64,000 nucleotides of DNA from Balaenoptera acutorostrata (lineage: Eukaryota; Chordata; Mammalia; Artiodactyla; Balaenopteridae), in NCBI RefSeq assembly GCF_949987535.1, contig NC_080075.1, positions 43,486,536 to 43,550,535 of the forward strand. Direction: 5' to 3'. The translations under genes were made by a program, and so were the position numbers. Position 1 is the first letter of the stretch. Each line of letters starts with the position of its first letter. The notes under the pieces are model-generated. The model was not told the origin of the DNA. It ran no database searches and saw nothing but the letters and a program-made list of their open reading frames with translations. Shown here piece by piece: positions 10,384 through 20,020 of the stretch.

Positions 10384-13300
10384 ACTATGCCTCTAGGAGT
10401 CTTTATCAACCCCAAGATTGCAAAGGTTTTCTCCTGTAATTTCTTCTAAAGCATTTAGCTTTTATTGTAGGTCTATCATCCATCTACAGTTAATTTCTGT
10501 GTATGATGTGAGGTAAGGGCTGAGGCTAGTGAATTATAATTAAGTACAATATTTAATTAAAGTAAATCTTTAATCGAGAACTATGGGTCCTTCATATTTG
10601 CTTTTTTTTCTTCAACATTGCTTTGGCTCTTATGCATTCTTTGAATTTCCATATAATTTCTCATATAAATTTTAGATTAGATTATCAATTTTTACCAAAC
10701 AGCCTGGTAGGATTTTCCTAGATTCTGACTGGAATTGTATAGAAATTGTAGACCAATTTAGAGAGAACTGGTGTCTTAAAAGGATTATCTTCCAATTCAT
10801 GAACATTCTAAATCTCTTCATGAATGTAGATGTTTTAATTGCTCCCAGGAATCTTTTTTAACTTTCAGCATGCAGATATTACACATATTTTATTAAAGTT
10901 ATCCCCAATAGCTTTATGATTTGAAGCCAGGATAAATGAAATTTTTAAATTTCATTTTCAAATTGCTCATTGTTAGTATATAGAAGTGCAGCTAATTTTC
11001 GAATGATGATCTTCTGTGTTGTGACCTTGCTAATAAGTTCACTTATTACTTCTAGACACTTTTGTATAGTTTCTTTAAGGTATTCTATGTGCATGATAAT
11101 GTCATCTGAATAAAGACAGTTTTATTTCCTTAAAGCTAATCTTTGTGCCTTTTCTTGGCTCACTTCATTAGCTGAGACTTTTAGTAGTGAATACAGAAAA
11201 ACGTGCCTTGTCCAAACATTAAGGAGAGTTTGTCAGTCTTTCATGAAGAAATATGGTTGCTCTAGATCTGCTGTATATACCCTTTGTCTTTCTAACTTTA
11301 CTGAGAGTTTTATCATGAATGAATGTTAAAAATTATCAAATGTTTTCCTGTATCTGTTAGGATAAATACACACATGCACTCATACGACTCTTCAGCTTTT
11401 CTCTTTCTTCTTGTGTTTGTTTTAAGGAATGTGGTTTTTATTAATTTGTTGAATTTATGGCCTAAAATCTTTTATAATTTTCTCATACTATCTTATTAAT
11501 TAATATAGGATTTCAAATATTATCTCCTCTTTCATTTTTGATATTGGCAAATGTGTATTCTCTCTTTTACTTGGTAACTCCAGCTTAGCCTTTATCAAAT
11601 TTATTGATCTTTTTAATAAACCAGCATTTGATTTTATTAATTTTCCATTTGCCTGTTTTTCATTTCCTTGAGTTCTTTTACTCTAAATTTTATTATTTCT
11701 TTCCTTCTACTTAATTTGAGTTTAATTTGTTCTTTTTCTTATGTGGAATAATTTGTTTCTTAAATGTGGCTCCCTAAATTTTTATCTTTCCTGTCTTCTA
11801 ATATAAGCATTTTAAGCTAAAAAAATTTTCCTGATATACTACTTTAGTTGCATCCAATGAATTTTGATATGTTGTATTTTAGTCAGTTACAATGTGTTTC
11901 GATTTCTCTTTTGATTTTTTTCTTGAGCTGGGTTATTTTACAATATATTTTTCCCAATAACTGTGTATTTTGCAGGTTTTTTAAAAAATTGAATCCTTTT
12001 TTAATTCTCTTATAGTCAGATAAGATATCTATACCCTTTGACATTTATTCACTCTTCTTTTATGGCACAATATATGGTGTCTTTGAATGAATAATCCATG
12101 TACATTTGAAAAGAATGTATATTTTGCTGTTGTCATGCTACATAAATGTTAATTAGTTCATAGTGGTTGATAGATTTGCTGTCTACTTCTTCTATTAAAC
12201 TGAGAACGGGGTGTTGAAATTTTCAATTAAATTGTGAATTTCTCTATTTCTTATTGTAGTTCTGTGACATTTAGTTTCTTATATTTTGATGCTCTGTTAT
12301 AACTGCATACACGTGGGATTCTTGTATCTTCTTGATGAATTTACCACTTATCTTAAGAAACAGTCCTCTTTATCACTTGACTATTGCTTGACTAGACTCA
12401 ATTTTGTCTATTAATATAGGTACTCTAGCTTTCTTTAGAGTGGTGATTCATGGTATACCTTTTCCACCTTTTAAATTTTGTCCTATCTTAATTTTTATAG
12501 TTAATGCCTACTTCTTGTACATAGCATATAGTTGGAATTTGCTTTGGTTATCTAATCTGTCCATCTTGTGTGCCAAGCCATTAATATTTAATATAATTAC
12601 TGATACAGTTGGGTTTAAATCCACCATTCTGCTACTTTTTTTTCACTTTGTTCTGTTCTTTTGTTATCTTTTTCTCTTGCCTTCTTTTGGCTTACATGAA
12701 TATGCTCTTTTTAGTATTACATTTTGTCTCTCTTTGGCTTTTTAAGTATATCACTTGTTCCATTTTTTTAAATTACTGGGTTTGATGAGATATAAATATA
12801 CATTTTTAATTTGCCACAGTCTACATTCAAATAATATTATACCCACTTAAGTACAATATAAAAAATATTACAACAGTATTTTTCTATCCTCCTTGTACTG
12901 TTCTTTGTCTTGTTGTTGTCGTAAAGTTTATCTCTACGCATTTATAATTCCCAACTCTATTATTTTTGCATTAAACAGTAAATTATGTTTTAAATAAATA
13001 ATAAATTAGAGAAAAAGTTTTTAATAGTTACTCTTACATTTTCATTTCCAGTCTTCCTCATTCCTTTGTAAGGATTTGAATTTTTATCTGGCATTATTTT
13101 TTCTTCTGCCTGAAGAACTTCCTTCAACATATCTCTACTACAAGTTTGACGGTGATGAATTCTTTCACTTTTTTTGACTGAAAAATCTTTTTTTAACCTT
13201 TTTAAAGGGTATCTTTGTTAGATATAGAGTTTTAAGTTGACATTTTTTTCTCTTTCTTTACTTAAAATATTTTTTATTCTTTCTATCTTTCATTGCTTCT

Positions 13301-14110
13301 GATGAAAATGTAGCACTTATTTTTATCTTTGTTGCCAGTACTTAATGTGCATTTTTATTCTAGCTGCTTTTAAAATTTTCTTTTTAAATTGCTTTATAAA
13401 CATTTCTAGATGTGCCTAGATATAATTTTCTTTGTGTTTATCTTTCTTGGGGTTCATTGAGCTTCTTAGATCTTTGAGTTTATATTGTTCACATCAATTT
13501 TGGACAATTTTTTTGTCATTTCTTCGATATTTTTTGATCCTCTTTTTGTGACTCTAATACCAGTTATATTCGAACACTTTAAAATGACCCACAGATCAAT
13601 TCCACTTTTTGTGTTTTCTTCAACTATGTTTCCTTCTATGTTTAGTTTTTCTATTGCTGTGTCATCAAGTTCACTGATCTTTGTATCTTACTAATTTTCT
13701 CATTATTTTTTTCCTTTAATGTTTAATTACATTTAGAGAGCTGTTTTAAATTCTTATCTGATAATTCCCTCATTTTTTCAAATCCTGGGACTGTTTATAT
13801 TGATTTTTCTCTTGATTATGGGTCCATTTTCATGCTTCTTCACATTTCGTGATTTTTAATTGAATGCTGAAAATTGCTATTTTTATTGTTTTTAGTGTAT
13901 AGATTTTGTTTTCTTTTTTTTTTTAACAGTATTGAATTTTGAGGGAGGGTGGTGTTAATTTAAGGTACTTTTTTTATCAGCTTGATCCTTTCAAAGTTTG
14001 ATTTTCAGCTCTCTTATGACAGGTATAAAGAAATTTTTACTGTAGTGTCAGCCTATGGGATAGCTTCTCTGAGATCTCTGCTATGCTTATCATTCAAGAC
14101 GTTTCACCTT
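10384..14110 (-). mobile_element. Ancient L1M element, 5' part (minus), second segment of the split element
   Basis: The continuation of the copy interrupted at 5994. Minus-strand order is a 5'UTR remnant (about 14110-13800), an ORF1-like region (13800-13050), then ORF2 endonuclease and reverse-transcriptase regions (about 12950-10384). Plus-strand landmarks are the 'tgcctgaagaacttccttca' block at 13110, 'tggggttcattgagcttctt' at 13450, 'tgaaaagaatgtatattttg' at 12108, and 'gatgtgaggtaagggctgag' at 10506. The whole element is heavily mutated, with no long frame. Together with 4985-5994 it is close to a full-length ancient L1. Confidence 0.8.
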
Positions 14111-14430
14111 TTGACCCCAGCCTTCCATTCCAATATTATCATACATTCCCTTTTGGGATGCAATTATGCTCCTGTCAACCAAGTCCCTTGTTTGGCTTAT
14201 TCTATTCATTCCCTTTGTCTAAAATGCTCTATTCTTTTTTTCTGCCTTTTTAAACCACATCATTGTTTCCATACATAGATTACATGTCATCACCTCTATA
14301 AAGCTTTCATTCATCATCTACATCAGAAGTAACTCTTTCCTTCTCTGCTTCTAAGTTTTTTGGTTTGATTCTATCTCAATTTATCATATTTTACATCATA
14401 GCTATTTGTAGTCAAATCATTTTGTCTTTC
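14111..14430 (+). mobile_element. Possible L2 3'-region fragment
   Basis: A pyrimidine-rich stretch with 'ctattcattccctttgtcta' and 'tcacctctataaagctttca' resembles the C-terminal coding and 3' part of L2 (the usual form includes ccttccctctgcctggaatg and cacctcctccatgaagcctt). It is strongly diverged. Confidence 0.35.
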
Positions 14431-14964
14431 TTAGACTTAGCTTACTCATCTTTAGAATAAAGGTGGCTAGATTTCTCAGATAACTTCTTGGATTAGTCTA
14501 TTATAATGAAATATAATGCATGTGAAAAGTTATTATTATCTTTAGCTTGATGATAATCTTATCACCCTTATAATGCTGTAATGTCCTTGATTGGCAACAT
14601 CTGGTTGCCATAAGAATTTTGTAATTCTTCATATTTTGACTATGTTCTTCAAATATTATGACCCTTTTCTTTGTCCACTATAAACCTCCCAGTCCACAGC
14701 CAATGCATTTATTCTCTATGAATGAGGAAAGTGTGAACAAGTACAATTACCTAGATCATGTGCCAAAACATATATTTCTCAAGCATTTTGATATGCAAGG
14801 TGAAACTATATTTTGGCTTGAATTACTCTGATACTTACCTTGTTTAACATTTTTCACATCATGTGGATTAACTGGCTAAATGACCTGAAGCTATGAGTTA
14901 ATAGGCATTTATCAAGTGCCTGTTAAGTTTCCAATAACATGTTAGATACTTTGGCCAAACAATA
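14431..14964. other. Unique sequence, nothing recognised
   Basis: A+T-rich sequence without a family match or convincing open frame. Confidence 0.5.
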
Positions 14965-15168
14965 ATAACCTTAATATTAATACTAACATTTATTGATAAT
15001 ATGCTCTGGTCCCAGTATCCTGCTTAAGGCTTTTATATACATGAACTCTTTAATCTTTCAAGAAAAAGGTGGTTATGAAAGCTATTTTATCTGTATTTCT
15101 TACATAAAGAAATAAAGACTTAGTGATGTTAAGCAATCTCCCCAAGATCACACTCAATTAGAGATTGA
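14965..15168 (-). mobile_element. MIR SINE (minus)
   Basis: The reverse complement of MIR is visible. It shows 'taatactaacatttattgat', 'atgaactctttaatctttca', then 'aataaagacttagtgatgtt' and 'aagcaatctccccaagatca', equivalent to gaggttaagtaacttgcccaaggtcac in the family. Confidence 0.75.
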
Positions 15169-15169
15169 G

Positions 15170-15337
15170 AGTAGATTCTCAATTAGAATCGCCTGGCAGT
15201 TTTTAATAAATTACCACATCCTCTTGCACCCTACACCATTTAACTCAATCTCTGAGGGTATAGCCCAGGCATCAGTATTTTAAAGTATCCTTCCAGGTGA
15301 TCTGAATATGCAGCCATGATTGAGAATTACTACTCTA
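15170..15337 (+). mobile_element. MER5-type hAT DNA transposon remnant
   Basis: The copy starts with gattctcaattagaatcgcc and ends with 'ccatgattgagaattact', which are degenerate versions of the MER5A termini (ggttctcaaac... and ...ttgagaaccactg). The internal 'cccaggcatcagtattttaa' and 'ccaggtgatctgaatatgca' also match the family. MER5 is a non-autonomous element of the hAT-Charlie group. Confidence 0.75.
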
Positions 15338-15435
15338 GAGCCTCTATTTTATCCCTTATAAGAATTTATAAAAGACTCTTCCTGACCAATATGAGCTTAC
15401 AAGTTAATTGGATAAACATATACAGATGAAACAAT

Positions 15436-15449
15436 AAATAACTAGTACA
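15436..15449. repeat. Target-site duplication, left copy of outer L1
   Basis: aaataactagtaca occurs here and at 26786-26799, delimiting the 11.3-kb nested insertion. The match is 14 of 14 bases. Confidence 0.9.
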
Positions 15450-15571
15450 CAGGAAGCTTGCACAAGCCTCTTAGATAGCCTCATCCACCAGAGGGTAGAC
15501 AGCAGAAGCAAGAAGAACTACAATCCTGCAGCCTGTGGAAAGAAAACCACATTCACAGAAAGACAGAAAAA

Positions 15572-16442
15572 ATGAAAAGGCAGGAGACTATGTAACAGAT
15601 GAAGGAACAAAATAAAACCACAGAAAAACAACTAAATGAAGTAGAAATAGACAACCTTCCAGAAAAAGAATTCAGAATAATAATCATGAAGATGATCTAG
15701 GACCTTGAAAAAGAATGGAGGCAAAGATCGAGAAGATGCAAGAAATGTTAAACAAAGACCTAGAAGAATTAAAGAACAAACAAACACAGATGAACAATAC
15801 AATAACTGGAATGAAAAATACACTAGAAGAAAGCAATAGCAGAATAACTGAGGCAGAAGAATGGATAAATGACCTAGAAGACAGAATGCTGGAATTCACT
15901 GCCATGGAACAGAATAAAGAATGAAAAGAAATGAAGACAGCCTAAGAGACCTCTGGGACAACATTAAACGCAATAACATTCGCATTATAGGGGTCTCAGA
16001 AGGAAAAGAGAGAGAGAAAGGACCCGAAAAAATATTTGAAGAGATTATAGTTATAAACTTCCCTAACATGGGAAAAGAAATAGCCACCCAAGTCCAGGAA
16101 GTGCAGAGAGTCCCATACAGGATAAACCCAAGGAGAAACATGCCGAGACACATAGTAATCAAACTGACAAAAATTAAAGACAAAGAAAGATTATTAAAAG
16201 CAACAAGGGAAAAATGACAAATAACATACAAGGGAACTCCCATAAGGTTAACAGGTGATTTCTCAGCAGAAACTCTACAAGCCAAAAGGGAGTGGCACGA
16301 TATATTTCAGGTGATGAAAGGGAAGAACCTACAACCAAGATTACTCTACTCAGCAAGGATCTCATTCGGATTCAATGGAGAAATCAAAGGATTTACAGAC
16401 AAGCAAAAGCTAAGAGAATTCAGCACCACCAAACCAACTCTA
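15572..16442 (+). pseudogene. L1 ORF1, outer copy (broken)
   Basis: ORF1 encodes the RNA-binding, trimeric coiled-coil chaperone of L1, which forms ribonucleoprotein particles with L1 RNA in the cytoplasm. Start codon at 15572, giving MKRQETM and then a stop (taa, 15593). Further damage: tag at 15698, loss of one A near 15710 that shifts frame, a deletion of about ten bases near 15920 with a stop at 15922, and tga at 16215. The readable parts show the heptad-rich coiled coil (15715-15900: ...KDLEELKNKQTQMNN...), the middle domain with 'RIIGVSEG' near 15980, and the C-terminal domain with 'SAETLQAK'-like residues after 16262. It is not functional. Confidence 0.88.
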
Positions 16443-16526
16443 TAACAAAGCTAAAGGAACTTCTCTAGGCAGGAAACACAAGAGAAGAAAAGGACCTACA
16501 AAAACAAACGCAAAACAGTTAAGAAA

Positions 16527-16796
16527 ATGGTAATAGGAATATACATATCAATAATCACCTTAAATGTGAATGGATTAAATGCTCCAACCAAAAGACACAG
16601 TCTCAATGAATAGATAAAAAAACAAAACCCATCTATATGCTGTCTACAAGAGACCCACTTCAGACCTAGGGACACATACAGACTGAAAGTGAGGGGATGG
16701 AAAAAGATGTTCCATGCAAATGGAAATCACAAGAAAGCTGGAGTAGCAATACTCATATCAGATAAAATAGACTTTAAAATAAAGAATGTTACAAGA
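16527..16796 (+). pseudogene. L1 ORF2 of outer copy, first fragment (endonuclease N-terminus)
   Basis: Begins with atggtaataggaatatacat and encodes the start of the endonuclease. Visible residues are the asparagine of 'TLNVNGLNAPT' and the 'LQETHF' motif near 16650, which belong to the apurinic/apyrimidinic-endonuclease-like active site. A stop (tag in 'aatgaatagataaaa' near 16611) breaks it. It is then cut at 16781-16796 by insertion of the inner L1; the interrupted gene resumes at 24026. Confidence 0.88.
16781..16796. repeat. Target-site duplication, left copy of inner L1
   Basis: aaagaatgttacaaga, repeated with one difference at 24010-24025 (aaagaatgctacaaga). The bottom strand just upstream reads tttt|aa (nick between 16775 and 16776), the classical L1 endonuclease site. 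Confidence 0.88.
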
Positions 16797-18523
16797 ATGG
16801 GTCCTTCAAGATGGTGGAGGAGTGAGACGGGGAGATTGCCTTCCTCCCCACAAATACATCAGGAATACATCTACATGTGGAACAACTCCTACAGAACACC
16901 TACTGAACATTGGCAGAAGACCTCAGACTTCCCAAAAGGCAAGAAACTCCGCATGTACCTGGGTAGGGCAAAAGAAAAAAGAAAAACAGAGACAAAAGAA
17001 TAGGGACGGGACCTGCACCACTGGGAGGGAGCTGTGAAGGAGGAAGAGTTTCCACACACTAGGAAGTCCCTTTACTGGCAGAGACAGGGGATGGCAGGGG
17101 GGAAGCTTCAGAGCCACAGAGGAGAGTGCAGCAACAGGGGTGCAGAGGGCAAAGCAGAGAGATTCCTGCACAGAGGATCAGTGCCAACCAGCACTCACCA
17201 GCCCGAGAGGCTTGTCTGCTCACCTGCCAGCCGGGACTGGTGGGGACTGGGAGCTATGGCTCGGGCTTCGGAGGTCAGATCTCAGGGAGAGGACTGGGGT
17301 TGGCTGCGTGACCACAGCCTGAAGGGGGGTAGTGTGCCACAACTAGCCAGGAGGGAGTCTGGGAAAAAGTCTGGACCTGCCTAAGAGGCAAGGGACCATT
17401 GTTTCGGGGTGCATGAGGAGAGGGGATTCAGAGCACCGCCTAAACAACTCCAGAGACAGGCATGATTCACGGCTATCAGTGTGGGCACCACAGACGGGCA
17501 TGAAACGCTAAGGCTGCTGCTGCAGCCACCAAGCCTATGTGCAAGCACAGGTCACTATCCACACCTCCCCTCCACAGAGCCTGTGCAGCCCGCCACTGCC
17601 AGGGTCCCGTAATACAGGGAAAACTTCCCCAGGGAACACATGGCGCACCTCAGGCTGGTGCAACGTTACGCCAGCCGCTGCCACCACAGGCTTACCCTGC
17701 ATTCTGTACCCCTCCATCTCCCTGGCCCGAGTGAGCCAGAGCCCCCTAATAAGCTGCTCCTTTAACCCGTCCTGTCTGAGCAAAGAAGAGTCACCCTCAG
17801 GCAACCTACGTACAGAGGCAGGGCGAAATCCAAAGCTGACCACCAGGAGCTGTGTGAACAAAGAAGAGAAAAGGAAATCTCTCCCAGCAGCCTCAGGAGC
17901 AGCGGATTAAATCTCCACAGTCAACCTGATGTACCCTGCATCTGTGGAATACCTTAAGAGACGATGAATTATGCCAGAATTGAGGCGGTGGACTTTGGGA
18001 GCAAAGTTTTTTTTTTTCTTTTTTCTCTTTTTCCGTGTGGCTGACAGGGTCTTGGTGCTCCAGCCAGGTGTCAGGCCTGAGGTGTGAGAGCCGAGTTCAG
18101 GACATCAGTCCACCAGAGACCTCCCGGCTCCATGTAATATCAAACAGCGAAAGCTCTCCCAGAGATCTCCATCTCAATTCTAAAACCCAGCTATACTCAA
18201 CGACCAGCAAGCTTCAGTGCTGGACACCCTATGTCAAACAACTAGCAAGACAGGAACACAACACCACCCATTAGCAGAGAGGCTACCTAAATTCATAATA
18301 AGGTCACAGACACCGCAAAACACACCACCAGACGTGGTCCTGCCCACCAGAAAGACAAGATCCAGCCTCATTCTCCAGAACACAGGCACTAGTCCCCCCC
18401 ACCAGGAAGCCTACACAACCCACTGAACCAACCTTAGCCACTGGGGGCGGACACCAAAAACAACGGGAAGTACGAACCTGCAGCCTGTGAAAAGGAGACC
18501 CCAAACACAGTAAGTTAAGCAAA
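16797..18523 (+). promoter_or_regulatory. L1 5'UTR with internal promoter, inner copy
   Basis: A G+C-rich stretch of about 1.7 kb in an otherwise A+T-rich window, starting with gtccttcaagatggtggagg. The CAAGATGGTGG motif at 16807-16817 is the YY1-type site expected at an L1 transcription start. The open frames on both strands in 16923-17910 and 18035-18426 are products of this G+C-rich composition, not genes. There is a T-rich run at 18008-18032 ('gcaaagttttttttttttct'). Confidence 0.8.
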
Positions 18524-19402
18524 ATGAGAAGACAGAGAAACACACAGCACATGAAGGAGCAAGGCAAAAACCCACCAGACCAAACAAATGAAGAGGAAAT
18601 AGGCAGTATACCTGAAAAAGAATTCAGAGTAATGATAGTAAAGATGATCTGAAATCTTGGAAATAGAATGGAGAAAATACAAGAAACGTTTAACAAGGAC
18701 CTAGAAGAACTAAAGAGCAAACAAACAATGATGAACAACACAGTAAATGAAATTAAAAATTCTCTAGAAGGAATCAATAGCAGAATAACTGAGGCAGAAA
18801 AACGGATAAGTGACCTGGAAAATAAAATAGTGGAAATAACTACCACAGAGCAGAATAAAGAGAAAAGAATGAAAAGAATAGAGGACAGTCTCAGAGACCT
18901 CTGGCACAACATTAAACACACCAACATTCAAATTATAGGGGTCCCAGAAGAAGAAGCAAAAAATAAAGGGACTGAGAAAATATTTGAAGAGATTATAGTT
19001 GAAAACTTCCCTAATATGGAAAAGGAAATTGTTACTCAAGTCCAGGAAGCACAGAGAGTCCCATAGAGGATAAATCCAAGGAGAAACATGCCAAGATACA
19101 TATTAATAAAGCTATCAAAAATTAAATACAAAGCAAAAATACAAAAAGCAGCAAGGAAAAAACAACAAATAACATACAAGGGAATCCCCATAAGGTTAAC
19201 AGCTGATCTTTCAGCAGAAACTCTGCAAGCCAGAAGGGAGTGGCAGGACATATTTAAAGTGATGAAAGGGAAAAACCAACAACCGAGAGTACTCTACCCA
19301 GCACGGATTTCATTCAGATTCGATGGAGAAATTAAAACCTTTACAGACAAGCAAAAGCTAAGAGAATTCAGCACCACAAAACCAGCTTATAAAAAATGCT
19401 GA
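18524..19402 (+). pseudogene. L1 ORF1, inner copy (two stops)
   Basis: ORF1 of the inner L1, 292 codons long if read through its stops; the usual length is about 300-340. The start at 18524 (MRRQRNTQH...) is chosen because it follows the 5'UTR and keeps one frame to the end. That frame is interrupted only twice, by tga at 18650 and tag at 19064, both single-base changes from sense codons seen in related copies. The coiled coil spans about codons 48-110 (18668-18860), the RNA-recognition-like middle domain contains 'IQIIGVPEE' near 18930, and the C-terminal domain contains 'SAETLQARREWQDIF' near 19215. No frameshift was seen. Confidence 0.9.
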
Positions 19403-19720
19403 AGGAACTTCTCTCGGCAGGAAACAGAAGACAAGGAAAACACCTACAATAACAAATCCAAAACAATTAAGAAATGGTAATAGGAATATACATATTGATT
19501 ACCTTAAATGTAAATGGATTAAATGCTCCAACCAAAACACACAGACTGGCTGAATGGATACAAAAACAAGACCTGTATATATGCTGTCTACAAGAGACCC
19601 ACTTCAGACCTAGGGACACATACAGACTGAAAGTGGGGGGATGGAAAAAGATATTCCATGCAAATGGAAATCAAAAGAAAGCTGGAGTAGCATTTCTCAT
19701 ATCAGACAAAATAGACTTTA

Positions 19721-19737
19721 AAATAAAGACTATTACA
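19721..19737. repeat. Target-site duplication, left copy of CHR-2 SINE
   Basis: aaataaagactattaca, repeated exactly at 20004-20020. The bottom strand reads tttt|aa just upstream (nick between 19719 and 19720). Confidence 0.92.
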
Positions 19738-19959
19738 GGGACTTCCCTGGTGGTGCAGTAGTTGAGAATCTGCCTGCCAATGCAGGGGACACAGGTTTGA
19801 GCCCGGGTACAGGAAGATCCCACATGCCATGGAGCAACTAAGCCCGTGCGCCACAACTGCTGAGCCTGTGCTCTAGAGCCCGTGAGCCACAACTCCTGAG
19901 CCCATGAGCCAGAACTACTGAAGCCCGCATGCAGCAACAAAGATCCAACGCAGCCAAAA

Positions 19960-19991
<32 letters not shown>

Positions 19992-20003
19992 AATAAAATA
20001 AAT
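19738..20003 (+). mobile_element. CHR-2 SINE (plus) in L1 ORF2
   Basis: A tRNA-derived SINE starting gggacttccctggtggtgca. It has an A-box-like region near 19750-19770 and a B-box-like ggtttgagccc at 19794-19804, followed by the unique body (tgagccacaactcctgagcc) and a long (aaat)n tail at about 19960-20003. The CHR-2 body is the hallmark of cetacean genomes. It is flanked by a perfect 17-bp duplication, so it inserted relatively recently into the inner L1. Confidence 0.95.
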
Positions 20004-20020
20004 AAATAAAGACTATTACA
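20004..20020. repeat. Target-site duplication, right copy of CHR-2 SINE
   Basis: Identical to 19721-19737. The L1 endonuclease frame resumes directly after it. Confidence 0.92.

Noticed and set aside
16786..17910. Several 60-123-codon frames in the G+C-rich part
   Set aside because: They lie in the L1 5'UTR, on both strands, without L1 protein features; composition explains them.
18304..18927. 207-codon minus-strand frame, hydrophobic
   Set aside because: It is the antisense of L1 5'UTR and ORF1; the Leu/Ser/Phe-rich run is the complement of Lys/Glu-rich coiled-coil codons.
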